A DNA stretch of 64,000 bases, taken from contig NZ_FTPR01000003.1 in assembly GCF_900156505.1 (NCBI RefSeq), positions 62,001 through 126,000 of the forward strand, read 5' to 3'. Every line of letters starts with the position of its first letter. The stretch's first letter is position 1. This document shows positions 40,485 to 49,144 of this stretch, piece after piece. A program made the translations under genes and the position numbers. Origin of the DNA: Yoonia rosea (GTDB lineage Bacteria; Pseudomonadota; Alphaproteobacteria; Rhodobacterales; Rhodobacteraceae). The notes under the pieces were generated by a model. The model was given only the letters and a program-made list of their open reading frames with translations. It did not search any database and had not been told where the DNA came from.

Positions 40485-41861
40485 ATGACACAGATATCCA
40501 CGACGAACCCCGCAACCGAAAAGACGATCGCAACCTATGATGTGATGACATCCGAGACAGCGTTCGACAAAGTCGAAAAATGCCATGCGGCCTTTCGCGA
40601 CTGGCGCACCAAAAGCCACAAGGATCGCGCTCCCTACCTGCGCAAGATTGCGGCGGCGTTGCGTGACAATGCGGATGACTTTGCCACACTGATGACCGAA
40701 GAAACCGGCAAGCTGCTGCGTGACGGTCGGACCGAAGTGGCACTTTGCGCGCAGATCTTCGAATATACTGCAGACCACGGGCCGGACCTTCTGGCGGATG
40801 AAGAGCGCAAACACAGCGGCGGCGAAAAGCGCGGCTTGGTCAGCTATGCGCCAATCGGCGTGATCTACAGCATCCAGCCGTGGAACTTTCCAGTCTACCA
40901 GCCCGTGCGCGTGCTCGCGGCGAACCTGATGGCTGGCAACGGCGTCATCCTTAAACATGCGTCGATCTGTACGGGTAGTGGCCTAATGCTGCGCGATATC
41001 TGCCTGAAGGCCGGACTGCCTGAAGGGTTGTTCGATGTTGTGATCGTGGATCACGATACGTCCGACGCGATTATCGAACATAAACATATCCGTGGCGTCA
41101 CCATGACAGGCAGTGACGGCGGCGGGCGCCATATCGGTCAGGTCGCCACCAAGAACCTGAAGAAATCCGTCCTCGAACTGGGATCAAATGACGCCTATCT
41201 GGTGCTTGAGGACGCCGATATCGAACTGGCGGTGAAAACCTGCGTTCAGGGACGGTTGTACAACAACGGCGAAACATGCGTCTCTGCCAAACGTTTCATC
41301 GTGACGGACGCCGTCTATGACGCCTTCACCAGCGCCTTTGTCGCACAGATGAAAGCCATCCGTCTGGGTGATCCGAAAGATGACGACACCCAGCTGGGGC
41401 CGCTGTCGAGCGCCGAACAGTTCGACACCATTTGCGAACAGGTCACAAAAAGCGTCGATGGCGGCGCAGAGGTATTGTGCGGCGGGTCCGCACCGGACCG
41501 CACCGGCCATTATTACCCCGCCACCGTGCTTGTGAACTGCCAACCGGGCACAGCGGCCTATGACGATGAAATCTTCGGCCCGGTCGCGGCCATCATCAGG
41601 GCGAAAGACGATGACGACGCCATGCGGATCGCAAATGACAGCCGTTACGGACTGGGCGGCGGTATCTTCAGCAAGGACGAGGACAAGGCGTTGCGCCTTG
41701 CACGGGACCACTTTGATACCGGTATGGTGCGTATCAATTCCTTTGGCACGGCTGATCCGAACATGCCGTTCGGTGGCGTCAAGGATTCCGGTTTTGGGCG
41801 CGAACACGGCGGTTTCGGGATGAAGGAATTCGTCAATACCAAAGCAATCTATTTGCCCTGA
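40485..41861 (+). CDS. Succinate-semialdehyde dehydrogenase-like aldehyde dehydrogenase
   Basis: A 458-residue NAD(P)-dependent aldehyde dehydrogenase. The start is TQISTTNPATEKTIATYDVM; cofactor region YSIQPWNFPVYQPVRVLAAN (about 125-144); catalytic Glu in LELGSNDAYLVLEDADIELA (about 228) and nucleophilic Cys in NNGETCVSAKRF (about 265). The usual LELGG is LELGS here. EIFGPVAAIIRAKDDDDAM and the C-terminal PFGGVKDSGFGREHG fit the SSADH group. ATG 40485 is preferred to GTG 40476. It heads a stress transcript with the GST and SDR genes. Confidence 0.88.
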   Translation: MTQISTTNPATEKTIATYDVMTSETAFDKVEKCHAAFRDWRTKSHKDRAPYLRKIAAALRDNADDFATLMTEETGKLLRDGRTEVALCAQIFEYTADHGPDLLADEERKHSGGEKRGLVSYAPIGVIYSIQPWNFPVYQPVRVLAANLMAGNGVILKHASICTGSGLMLRDICLKAGLPEGLFDVVIVDHDTSDAIIEHKHIRGVTMTGSDGGGRHIGQVATKNLKKSVLELGSNDAYLVLEDADIELAVKTCVQGRLYNNGETCVSAKRFIVTDAVYDAFTSAFVAQMKAIRLGDPKDDDTQLGPLSSAEQFDTICEQVTKSVDGGAEVLCGGSAPDRTGHYYPATVLVNCQPGTAAYDDEIFGPVAAIIRAKDDDDAMRIANDSRYGLGGGIFSKDEDKALRLARDHFDTGMVRINSFGTADPNMPFGGVKDSGFGREHGGFGMKEFVNTKAIYLP

Positions 41862-41915
41862 AGCGCCATTTGACCACCACACACCGCCAACATGTTCTGA
41901 AAGAAAGCTGATCTG

Positions 41916-42530
41916 ATGATTAAAGTGCATTGTCTTGTTTGTTCCCGCGCCATCCGTCTGATCTGGTTATTGGAAGATCTGGGGCAACCCTATGACCTGA
42001 TCTCCTATGACCGCACTGACAGGTTTCGCGCGCCGGATGCCTTGCGGGACGTACACCCATTGGGCAAATCACCTGTCATCGAAGACGGTGATTTGAAACT
42101 TGCGGAATCCGCCACCTGCCTGCGCTACATCACCGACAAATTCGCGGACGAGACGCACCGACCGGACCCACATACGACGGAATTCATCCGCCATGAAGAA
42201 CTGCTCGACTATGTCGAAAGCAGCTTTGCGGGTGCTTGCATGGCTGTTCTTCTGCCCGCGATGCAAAGGGGCGATCCGCCAGACGATGCGCGCCAAACGC
42301 TGCAAATGCACCTTGATTATTTGGCAAGCCACCTGCCTGCGACCGGATTGCTCTTTGGCGATCAGGCTTACATGGCGGACATCCAGTTTTCATATCTTTT
42401 GGCGAACCTTGATGCCCTAGGGTTTCTGGATGCCGCGCCAAGGGTCAAAACCTACTGGGATGACCTGCAAAAGCAGCCCGGTTATCTAGCCGCAACGCAA
42501 GCCGCAGGTCCAATGGCACCGAAGCACTAG
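41916..42530 (+). CDS. Glutathione S-transferase
   Basis: A 204-residue GST-fold protein. The thioredoxin-like N-domain starts MIKVHCLVCSRAIRLIWLLE (Ser/Cys near residue 8-10 as likely glutathione contacts); the cis-Pro and the glutathione gamma-Glu site are in LGKSPVIEDGDLKLAESATC (about 50-70). The helical C-domain follows residue 85, with ADIQFSYLLA near 150. It lies 54 bp after the dehydrogenase gene. Detoxification of electrophiles under stress is the likely role. Confidence 0.88.
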   Translation: MIKVHCLVCSRAIRLIWLLEDLGQPYDLISYDRTDRFRAPDALRDVHPLGKSPVIEDGDLKLAESATCLRYITDKFADETHRPDPHTTEFIRHEELLDYVESSFAGACMAVLLPAMQRGDPPDDARQTLQMHLDYLASHLPATGLLFGDQAYMADIQFSYLLANLDALGFLDAAPRVKTYWDDLQKQPGYLAATQAAGPMAPKH

Positions 42531-42573
42531 GTCGAAACCGACACTTGCCGACCCCAACCGAAAGGAAATAACT

Positions 42574-43170
42574 ATGAAAATCCTCGTCGCCGGAGCGACC
42601 GGAAAAACCGGAACGCGTCTTATGAACGAACTTGTCGCGCGGGGTCACGATACTGTGGCCTTGGTCCGCGACAGCTCTGACACCAGTCAACTGCCAGTGC
42701 AGGCCGAACAGCGCAAAGGTGATCTTGCCAAGTTGCAGGATGGTGTTTGCGAAGGCTGCGATGCCGTTATTTTTGCGGCAGGGTCGGGTGGCGATACCAG
42801 CGCGGAAATGACCGACAAGATTGACCGCGACGGGGCGATTGCCTTGATCGACCAAGCCGCAAAATCAGGCGTGTCCCGGTTTGTCATGCTCAGCAGCGTG
42901 GGCGCGGAAAACCCTGATCCCGACACGGAGATGGGCCATTACCTGCAAGCCAAACATGACGCAGACGAACATCTCAAGGCGTCCGGCCTGCCATACGCCA
43001 TTTTGCGCCCCGTCGCTCTGACGGACGATGATGGCGAAGGTGCCATGGTTTTCGGTGATGACGTTGACCCCAAAGCCAAGGCAGCGCGCGGTGACGTGGC
43101 CAAAGCCCTGGCAGATGCCGCCATGAGCGCGGAATGGGCGGGCAAAACCCTGCTGATGCAGTCTGCCTGA
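42574..43170 (+). CDS. NAD(P)-binding atypical SDR (NmrA/YwnB-like)
   Basis: A 198-residue Rossmann protein. The dinucleotide site is KILVAGATGKTGTRLMNELV (residues 2-21); ALVRDSSDTSQL follows the second strand; VIFAAGSGG and VSRFVMLSSVGAENPDPDTE are typical of the atypical SDR a5 group, which lacks the classical YxxxK. GAAAGGAAA precedes the ATG. It follows the GST gene by 43 bp. Substrate unknown. Confidence 0.88.
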   Translation: MKILVAGATGKTGTRLMNELVARGHDTVALVRDSSDTSQLPVQAEQRKGDLAKLQDGVCEGCDAVIFAAGSGGDTSAEMTDKIDRDGAIALIDQAAKSGVSRFVMLSSVGAENPDPDTEMGHYLQAKHDADEHLKASGLPYAILRPVALTDDDGEGAMVFGDDVDPKAKAARGDVAKALADAAMSAEWAGKTLLMQSA

Positions 43171-43202
43171 TCGTGGACACAGCGATCACAGCAACTACAC
43201 CC

Positions 43203-43229
43203 GTCACGACCGGAACGACCGGTCGTGAC
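43203..43229. repeat. Perfect 11-bp inverted repeat overlapping an EcfG-type -35
   Basis: GTCACGACCGG, AACGA, CCGGTCGTGAC. It follows the SDR stop by 33 bp; the GGAAC of the next promoter spans the left arm end and loop. No T-run follows, so it may be an operator or weak terminator. Confidence 0.6.
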
Positions 43230-43237
43230 GCATCGTT
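43212..43237 (+). promoter_or_regulatory. EcfG-type promoter of quinone-oxidoreductase-like gene
   Basis: GGAAC, 17 nt, CGTT, full consensus; 125 bp upstream of the ATG at 43363, so the leader would be long. Confidence 0.55.
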
Positions 43238-43362
43238 CAAGTCGCAGAAAACTTTGGCATCCTACTTGAAATCCACAGCCACCGCGACGACCTGACCCAG
43301 TCTGCGGGCGCGTGTTCCGCAGACGCATGACACCCCGAATACCGAACAAAAGGACGACCCTT

Positions 43363-44289
43363 ATGAAAGCCGCTATTATCCGCGACTACGAAACCGAAAT
43401 CGAAATCGCCGAAATCGACGCACCTGCGCTGAGCGACGACTCCGTTCTGATCAAGGTGCATGCCGCAAGCATCAACCCCATCGACTACATCCTGCAGTCA
43501 GGCGTGATGAAAGATAACATTCCGTTGGAATTTCCCCATGTCATGGGCTTCGATGTCGCTGGCGAAATCACCGAGATCGGCAAAGATGTGACCGGCTTTC
43601 ACGTTGGCGACGCGGTCTATGCCCGTGCCAACCAGCAAGATGCAGGCGCCATCGCACAGATTGCGCGTCTCAAAGCCAGTGAAATGGCCCTGCAACCCGC
43701 CAATATCAGCCATGCAGAGGCCGCATCCGTCCCCTTGGCCGGTCTGACGGCTTGGCAGGCCCTGATCACCAAAGCAAAGATGAAAAAAGGCGACAAGGTG
43801 CTGATCCATGCCGGTTCGGGCGGTGTCGGGACCTTGGCCATTCAGATCGCGAAATATTTTGGTGCTCATGTGGCGACCACATGCAGCGCGCGCAACGCTG
43901 ATCTTGTCCGTGATCTTGGGGCGGACGTCGTGATTGATTACAAGAACCAGGCCTTCGAAGACGAATTGTCAGACTATGACATCGTGTTTGATATGATTGG
44001 GGGCGAGACGCTCAACCGGTCGTTCAAGGTTCTCAAGAAAGGCGGCACGCTGGTGTCGATCAAAGGGCAGGATACCGATAATCTTGCGCCCGATTACGGT
44101 GTCCGGTTCGAGTGGTTCTTTATGGAACCCGACGGTGCGATGCTGGCCGACCTTGGCAAGCTGATTGCGGACGGGCATGTCAAAACGGTCATTGATAGCA
44201 GCTATAAAATGGAAGATGTGGCCGCTGCTTATGCGTCTTTGAAAGACGGCCATGCCGTCGGAAAAATCGTCATTACGATTCCCCAATAA
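43363..44289 (+). CDS. Zinc-independent MDR family NADP-dependent oxidoreductase (quinone reductase-like)
   Basis: A 308-residue medium-chain reductase. The GroES-like N-domain has VKVHAASINPIDYILQSG and HVMGFDVAGEITEIGKDVTG; the NADP site is VLIHAGSGGVGTLAIQIAKY (about 145-164), and DIVFDMIGGETLNRSFKVLK follows. The zinc ligands of alcohol dehydrogenases are absent. AAAAGGAC precedes the ATG. Known relatives reduce quinones or enones. A single-gene unit after an EcfG-type promoter, ending at a strong hairpin. Confidence 0.9.
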   Translation: MKAAIIRDYETEIEIAEIDAPALSDDSVLIKVHAASINPIDYILQSGVMKDNIPLEFPHVMGFDVAGEITEIGKDVTGFHVGDAVYARANQQDAGAIAQIARLKASEMALQPANISHAEAASVPLAGLTAWQALITKAKMKKGDKVLIHAGSGGVGTLAIQIAKYFGAHVATTCSARNADLVRDLGADVVIDYKNQAFEDELSDYDIVFDMIGGETLNRSFKVLKKGGTLVSIKGQDTDNLAPDYGVRFEWFFMEPDGAMLADLGKLIADGHVKTVIDSSYKMEDVAAAYASLKDGHAVGKIVITIPQ

Positions 44290-44311
44290 TGCGCTGTCCA
44301 GCGTAAAAACC

Positions 44312-44344
44312 GGAAAGCCTGTCCCTGCAAGGGACAGGCTTTCC
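44312..44344 (-). terminator. Terminator hairpin between convergent genes
   Basis: Perfect 14-bp stem GGAAAGCCTGTCCC/GGGACAGGCTTTCC. On the minus strand it is followed by GGTTTTT, so it best serves the response regulator operon; it may also stop the oxidoreductase transcript. Confidence 0.75.
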
Positions 44345-44481
44345 ACGCAGCAGGATACAGGGCAGAGAAATTATTTCAGAATTTAACATGACTACGCTTA
44401 TGCATCTTCGTCGCGGCAGAGCGACACCTCCCCTATCCTGCTTTTCAGCAACATAGCAGCCGGCATTGTCACCGCTTCGCG

Positions 44482-44826
44482 TTAGCTGCTCTTTTCTGCT
44501 TCGGCGATCATGCGAACCAAGTCATCGAAATTGATTGGCTTGGTCAGAATTTGACTGCTGCGCAAATCTTCGGGCAGCGAGGATGCATCGTTGCCCGAGA
44601 CAAAAGCAAATGGCACGCCCTGCGCGCGCAGCTCTCTTGCCAGATCGAAACTCGTATCTGTCCTGAGATGCATATCAAGGAATGCAAATGATGGCGGTTG
44701 CTGCGCCAGTATGCTCTGGGCATCCGCTACAGTTGTGGCACAAACGGCGTCAAATCCGCGATCAGTCAGCTCATCCTCAAGGTCCATCGCAATGAGCGGG
44801 TCGTCTTCAACAATCAATATCGTCAT
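44482..44826 (-). CDS. Single-domain response regulator (CheY-like receiver)
   Basis: A 114-residue receiver without output domain. ILIVEDDPLIAMDLEDELTD gives the acidic pocket, FAFLDMHLRTDTSFDLAREL carries the phospho-Asp (about residue 51), AFVSGND the switch Ser and ILTKPINFDDL the conserved Lys. It overlaps the HWE kinase gene by ATGA, so the pair is a natural partnership. Such short receivers near HWE kinases often serve as phosphate sinks or relays that modulate the PhyR pathway. Confidence 0.9.
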   Translation of the reverse strand: MTILIVEDDPLIAMDLEDELTDRGFDAVCATTVADAQSILAQQPPSFAFLDMHLRTDTSFDLARELRAQGVPFAFVSGNDASSLPEDLRSSQILTKPINFDDLVRMIAEAEKSS

Positions 44827-46190
44827 TCAAGATCCATCAATATTTCGCACGAAAGCCCCTTTGGATCATAATCAATCACCGCAGTGTCGCCCTTGGGTGC
44901 AAGGCTTCGTTCGATCAGCCGACTACCAAACCCCTTGCGGGTTGGCATCTTTACTTCAGGTCCGCCACGTTCACACCATGACATGAACAGCCTCTTTTTG
45001 CCCTCATCGACCGCGACATGCCAAGATACTGTCACGGTTCCGGCTTCAGACGACAACGCACCATACTTTGCCGCATTCGTCGCCAGCTCGTGCAAAACCA
45101 GTCCCAGCGCGTGCGCGACATCTCCGGGCAGGTGAATATTCGCGCCTTCCACGACAAGTTGTTTATCGTCTGCGGCATATTGCAGGACCTGTCCCTGCAG
45201 GAGGGCCTTGATCGGAACCACGTCATGATCGAACTGGACCAGCAGATCGTGCGACGCAGCGATGGCGCGCAGGCGTGCGTTAAACGACGACCGAAAGCCG
45301 TCTATCGTCTCGGCGGCCCGGACGGATTGCCCCGCGATTGACTGGATCGTTGCCAAGGTATTCTTGACCCTGTGGCTCAGCTCCCTGATCAAAAGCTCTC
45401 GGTGCGATTCTGCGGCCTTGCGTTCGCTGATGTCGACACCGGACGGAATAAGCTCGACGACCTCTCCGGCAGCATTCAATACCGGCGCGATCTGAAAATC
45501 GATCCAGAGCCGCCGGTCACCCACAACCTGAATTTGAACGTCATACCGGATCCGTTCGCCATTGGCCGCTGTGGCAATTGCCTGTTTCAGCTGATCTTTC
45601 GTCGCCTGACCGACATCCCACCAGAAGCAATCCCAAAAAGGGCGACCGATCACTTGCTCACGGTCCCCTCCGGCCGCGGCGATGGCAGGTTCATTCGCCT
45701 CTAACAAGATCCCGTCAACAGAGAGAACACCGACAAAGGCGAGCACACCGTCGATCAGGTTTTTGAGCCTTTCCTCACCTGCGCGCGCCTCCGAGATGTC
45801 CGCAAATGACAGCGCCAATCCATCGCCGGACTTGGTGGCAGTGGTTCGGAACCAAGCCGTGATGCCGCCATGATCGTAGCGAAATTCATTCTGCCATGTC
45901 TTGCCGGTTTCCAAGACATTTACGTAAGCGTCAAACAGGCCTTCGTCCCTGTTTCCTGGCATCTCGACCAACAGACGCTTACCGGGCAGCGTTGCGGGAT
46001 CGCGACCGATGATCTTGCCCGCCGCCCTATTGGCAAAGGTCCATTCAAGGTCGACAATATCGCCAGCGTCTCCCCTGACAGGGGAAAACATCATGAAGCC
46101 ATCGGGAGTGACCTCATGAAATGCCAGAAAAGCGCTTTTTGCGAAAACGCCGCCATGCTCCGCTAGGCCTGTGTCAACGGTCTGGGTCAC
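44823..46190 (-). CDS. PAS domain HWE-family sensor histidine kinase
   Basis: A 455-residue soluble kinase. Two PAS domains occupy about 25-140 and 140-255 (GVLAFVGVLSVDGILLEANE opens the second; a PAC-like end is LIPSGVDISERKAAES). The HWE dimerisation box LLIRELSHRVKNTLATIQSI is at about 265-284, and the ATPase has ALGLVLHELATNAAKYGALS and MSWCERGGPEV, the WxE of the family, with GFGSRLIERSLA. No membrane segment is seen, so it senses a cytoplasmic cue. It is transcribed with the receiver gene. Confidence 0.9.
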   Translation of the reverse strand: MTQTVDTGLAEHGGVFAKSAFLAFHEVTPDGFMMFSPVRGDAGDIVDLEWTFANRAAGKIIGRDPATLPGKRLLVEMPGNRDEGLFDAYVNVLETGKTWQNEFRYDHGGITAWFRTTATKSGDGLALSFADISEARAGEERLKNLIDGVLAFVGVLSVDGILLEANEPAIAAAGGDREQVIGRPFWDCFWWDVGQATKDQLKQAIATAANGERIRYDVQIQVVGDRRLWIDFQIAPVLNAAGEVVELIPSGVDISERKAAESHRELLIRELSHRVKNTLATIQSIAGQSVRAAETIDGFRSSFNARLRAIAASHDLLVQFDHDVVPIKALLQGQVLQYAADDKQLVVEGANIHLPGDVAHALGLVLHELATNAAKYGALSSEAGTVTVSWHVAVDEGKKRLFMSWCERGGPEVKMPTRKGFGSRLIERSLAPKGDTAVIDYDPKGLSCEILMDLE

Positions 46191-46260
46191 TGGTTTCCCC
46201 TGTAGCTGGCGCTGAAGTCAGTAGAATTATTGTTTTACCATGCGCGTGACCGAGTCAATC

Positions 46261-47331
46261 TCACACATCCATGAACGGACGCGCCGGATGTGTCGGCATG
46301 GAAAACCTGAAGACTGTTTGTACGCTATCGGAGTTCACCGTCATTTCGCCACCATGCGCTTTTGCGATCTGCGACACGATGAAAAGCCCAAGGCCAAGCC
46401 CCTTTTTATGTTCACCGGGGTCGGCAGAATAGAATGGCTCGAAAATGGCACCCAGCTTGTCTGCCGGTATGGGCTCACCTGCATTCGCCACGCGCAGGTC
46501 GAGCCTTCCATTCTCTTCGCTCAGACGAACGTCGATTGCAGTGTCGGGGTCACCATGCGCGATCGCATTGCCCAAGAGGTTTGAGACGAGCTGTGTCAGA
46601 CGCATCCGATCACCCGGGACTGTTCCGGTGAAAGTCAGATGTCGGTTGATCGTCCTGTCTGGGTTCGCCAAGGCAATCTCGTCAATGGCATCGCTCAATA
46701 GTTCGACCGGATCCAGCTGTTCGGATGTGGTTAGTTCAAGGCCGCTGCCAAGCTTTGATCTGGCAAAATCCATGATGTCGGCAATCAGCGCGGCCATGCG
46801 GTCTACGCAACCGTTAATGGCCGTGATCATCTCGGATGTGCGCTCGGATTGTTCTTCACGCCCCATGATACTGACGGCGGAACGGATCGCAGCGAGCGGG
46901 TTGCGCAGATCATGCCCCAAAACCGCAACAAACTGTTCTCGAAGCAATGCCTCTTGTTCCCTGGAACGCAGTGATGCGGCATTCTTCTTGGCGACAGTGA
47001 TGTCGCGTGCACTGCAGAAATAGCTGCTACCTTCGGGCACAGCGTTCCAAGACAACCAGCGATAGGTGCCGTCCTTATGCCTGTAGCGGTTCTCGAAATC
47101 GAGGATCGGTTTGCCGGCCTTTATTTCACTGAATGCCGCAGCGTTTTCGGCGATATCGTCGGGATGAAGAAAGTCATAAAAGGTCCTGCTTTGGACCTCT
47201 TCTCTTTCCCACCCAAGCGTGTGCTGCCATGATGGATTTGTTTCAATAAAAACACCGTTGTTATCCAATATGCCCAACAGGTCGGGGGTCACGTTCCACG
47301 TCAAACTGTGGATTTCAACCGGCGAATTCAT
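46261..47331 (-). CDS. PAS domain HisKA sensor histidine kinase
   Basis: A 356-residue soluble kinase. A PAS domain (about 8-120: TPDLLGILDNNGVFIETNPS, RYRHKDGTYRWLSWNAVPEG) is followed by the H-box FVAVLGHDLRNPLAAIRSAV (His near residue 140) and a HATPase domain with N-box QLVSNLLGNAIAHGD, G1 and GLGLGLFIVSQIAKAHGGEM. ATG 47331 is chosen for its GAGAGG site and because the frame upstream is IS6 remnant sequence. No partner regulator adjoins it except the receiver at 44482. Confidence 0.88.
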   Translation of the reverse strand: MNSPVEIHSLTWNVTPDLLGILDNNGVFIETNPSWQHTLGWEREEVQSRTFYDFLHPDDIAENAAAFSEIKAGKPILDFENRYRHKDGTYRWLSWNAVPEGSSYFCSARDITVAKKNAASLRSREQEALLREQFVAVLGHDLRNPLAAIRSAVSIMGREEQSERTSEMITAINGCVDRMAALIADIMDFARSKLGSGLELTTSEQLDPVELLSDAIDEIALANPDRTINRHLTFTGTVPGDRMRLTQLVSNLLGNAIAHGDPDTAIDVRLSEENGRLDLRVANAGEPIPADKLGAIFEPFYSADPGEHKKGLGLGLFIVSQIAKAHGGEMTVNSDSVQTVFRFSMPTHPARPFMDV

Positions 47332-47424
47332 ATCATCGACACCTCTCTCTACCGACGGCTTTATAAACGGATAATGCACGCAATCCATTGGATATCGCGG
47401 GGTGGCTGATTTGCGCCGAAAGGG

Positions 47425-47800
47425 GCGCTGTTTATCGGTCACAACAATCTGCGGTTGGCCGTAACGCGTCATGGGTTTTCTGCTGAATTTCAGCGCTGAC
47501 TTGCGATTTCGGCGGACCGGAGACAGTGTATCTCTGCGTCGATCTTCGTGAAAGCCTTGTCGAGGTGTCGCTGCCAATTTGCATGAGATCGGATCCGGCT
47601 GATCCGGTTTCACCTGATCTCAGACGCAAATATCGGGCCAAATCGGTTCCACCAAAATCGCATCGCTTCATGACTGACTTCGATCCCGTGTTCTTGCAGC
47701 AAGTCTTCGGCATTCCGTAACGAAAGGGAGAGCGTTTTGTCGTCCAAAGAGGTGGGGGCGGTGTCCTGCCCGCCTTGAGCGTGTTTTGTCTGACAGTACC
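47425..47800 (-). mobile_element. Decayed IS6-family insertion sequence
   Basis: This region aligns by eye with the better-preserved element at 55923-56814: TATCGGTCACAA, TGCGGTTGGCC, the frame RYGQPQIVVTD (47430-47475, minus), CAAATATCGGGCCAAATC-like transposase DNA, GCGTTTTGTC-TCCAAAG and the terminal TTTTGTCTGACAGT. Large internal stretches are missing and frames are broken. Orientation is the same as the other copy. The left end is not clear. It is inserted just upstream of the PAS-HisKA kinase. Confidence 0.7.
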
Positions 47801-47938
47801 CCGACGGTCAAAAGGGGACCGAACCCCGTAAGGCGTGAACTCGTAAACGTGGACTCTGAAAGGAGTGCGTCAGGCGAGATCCTACACTTACGCCTCTACT
47901 GGCGACTCACGACGCGGCGTCAGAAGTATATACTTGGC
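47801..47938. other. Gap between IS remnant and glycosyltransferase gene
   Basis: No gene is seen in this 138-bp stretch. Confidence 0.3.
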
Positions 47939-49063
47939 TTAGTACGAAGAGGGCAGGGATATGGCGTGCTTTATCCGTTCGGAAAAGCGTGCTTTGCCGT
48001 AGTCTTTTTCAATGCAATCTTGCGCTGCGGTCACAATGTTGTCGGCGAAGACGGGGTTTTCAACGACTGTCTGGAAGGCTGCGGCAAATTCCGTGTTGGT
48101 CTCTGCTGCCAGATAGTGTTGTCCGGGGACAACGTTCAGACCTTCAACCGCTTTGGCACTGGCGATGATGGGCACCCTTCGGGCCATCGCTTCAAGGACT
48201 TTTAACCGGGTGCCGCCTCCTTGAGACAACGGAATGAGCACCGCAGTGGCGCTGTCATATATAGAAGAAAGCGTTTCAGGGTCAGCCAGCAACTGAACTT
48301 GCGGATGGTCGGCGGCCAGCGTCCGCAGATCCGGATGTGGTGTTCGACCACATATGATGAGTTTTGCTGTTGGCACCTTACAAAGCAGCGCAGGGAATAT
48401 CTGTGTGAGCAAGCGTTTGCACGCCTCAATGTTCGGTCGATACCCCAGATGACCTACAAACAAAGCGACCGGATCTCCGTCAGGTAAGCCTGCGCGTGGC
48501 GGGTGATCAAAACACCATGCTGGCACAGGGTTTGGGATCACATCAATCTGCGCCCGTCCGCGGATCAAAGCTTTCACATGCGCTGCGTCCGAGGCAGAGC
48601 AAACCCAGACACGTGAAGCCAACGTAGCAAGTCGCGCATCTGCCGCGCGCGCCGCGCGCCAGCGGTGCGCGCGCCTGACCCATGCCAGCAAGCCATATTT
48701 TGATCTGTCGATCTGTTCTTGCAGCAGGCTTTCAACATTGTGCATGTCAAGAATAACCCTGCACCCTTCTGCTATCAGCCGCTCCATTACGTCCGCGATC
48801 AGCACCCCTTCAATGATGACAAGGTCGGGTGAGTATCGCAGCACACGCTGGACAATATTCTCGACCAGCGAAGGCACGAGGCGAAGCTCTATGAAGGATT
48901 TCTTTCGTTTAGGATAGACTCGGCCTTCGGGCTGGGCATCCTGTACCGATATGACATTGACTTCACAGAGGGTCTCGAGAGCAGTAGAAATTGCGATGTT
49001 GCGCAGATCGCCACCTGTGCCGTTCACTGTCGGATTTTCAAAAACAACCTGAACGATCTTCAT
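47939..49063 (-). CDS. Glycosyltransferase, GT4-like (GT-B fold)
   Basis: A 374-residue glycosyltransferase. The N-terminal Rossmann domain starts MKIVQVVFENPTVNGTGGDL; the C-terminal donor-binding domain starts near 205 (PVALFVGHLGYRPNIEACKR) and has the GT4 E-x7-E-like motif in LSQGGGTRLKVLEAMARRVP (about 295-314) followed by IIASAKAVEGL. No membrane segment. It is the last gene of a five-gene minus-strand glycan operon, 81 bp after the GT2 gene. Donor and acceptor sugars unknown. Confidence 0.88.
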   Translation of the reverse strand: MKIVQVVFENPTVNGTGGDLRNIAISTALETLCEVNVISVQDAQPEGRVYPKRKKSFIELRLVPSLVENIVQRVLRYSPDLVIIEGVLIADVMERLIAEGCRVILDMHNVESLLQEQIDRSKYGLLAWVRRAHRWRAARAADARLATLASRVWVCSASDAAHVKALIRGRAQIDVIPNPVPAWCFDHPPRAGLPDGDPVALFVGHLGYRPNIEACKRLLTQIFPALLCKVPTAKLIICGRTPHPDLRTLAADHPQVQLLADPETLSSIYDSATAVLIPLSQGGGTRLKVLEAMARRVPIIASAKAVEGLNVVPGQHYLAAETNTEFAAAFQTVVENPVFADNIVTAAQDCIEKDYGKARFSERIKHAISLPSSY

Positions 49064-49144
49064 GTGCCTGTTCGTCTGCTTTTTGATGTTTTCGCTAGGT
49101 CGCCACGTATCTGAGAGCTTGATAGCTCCTGCGAGGCACCGAGT

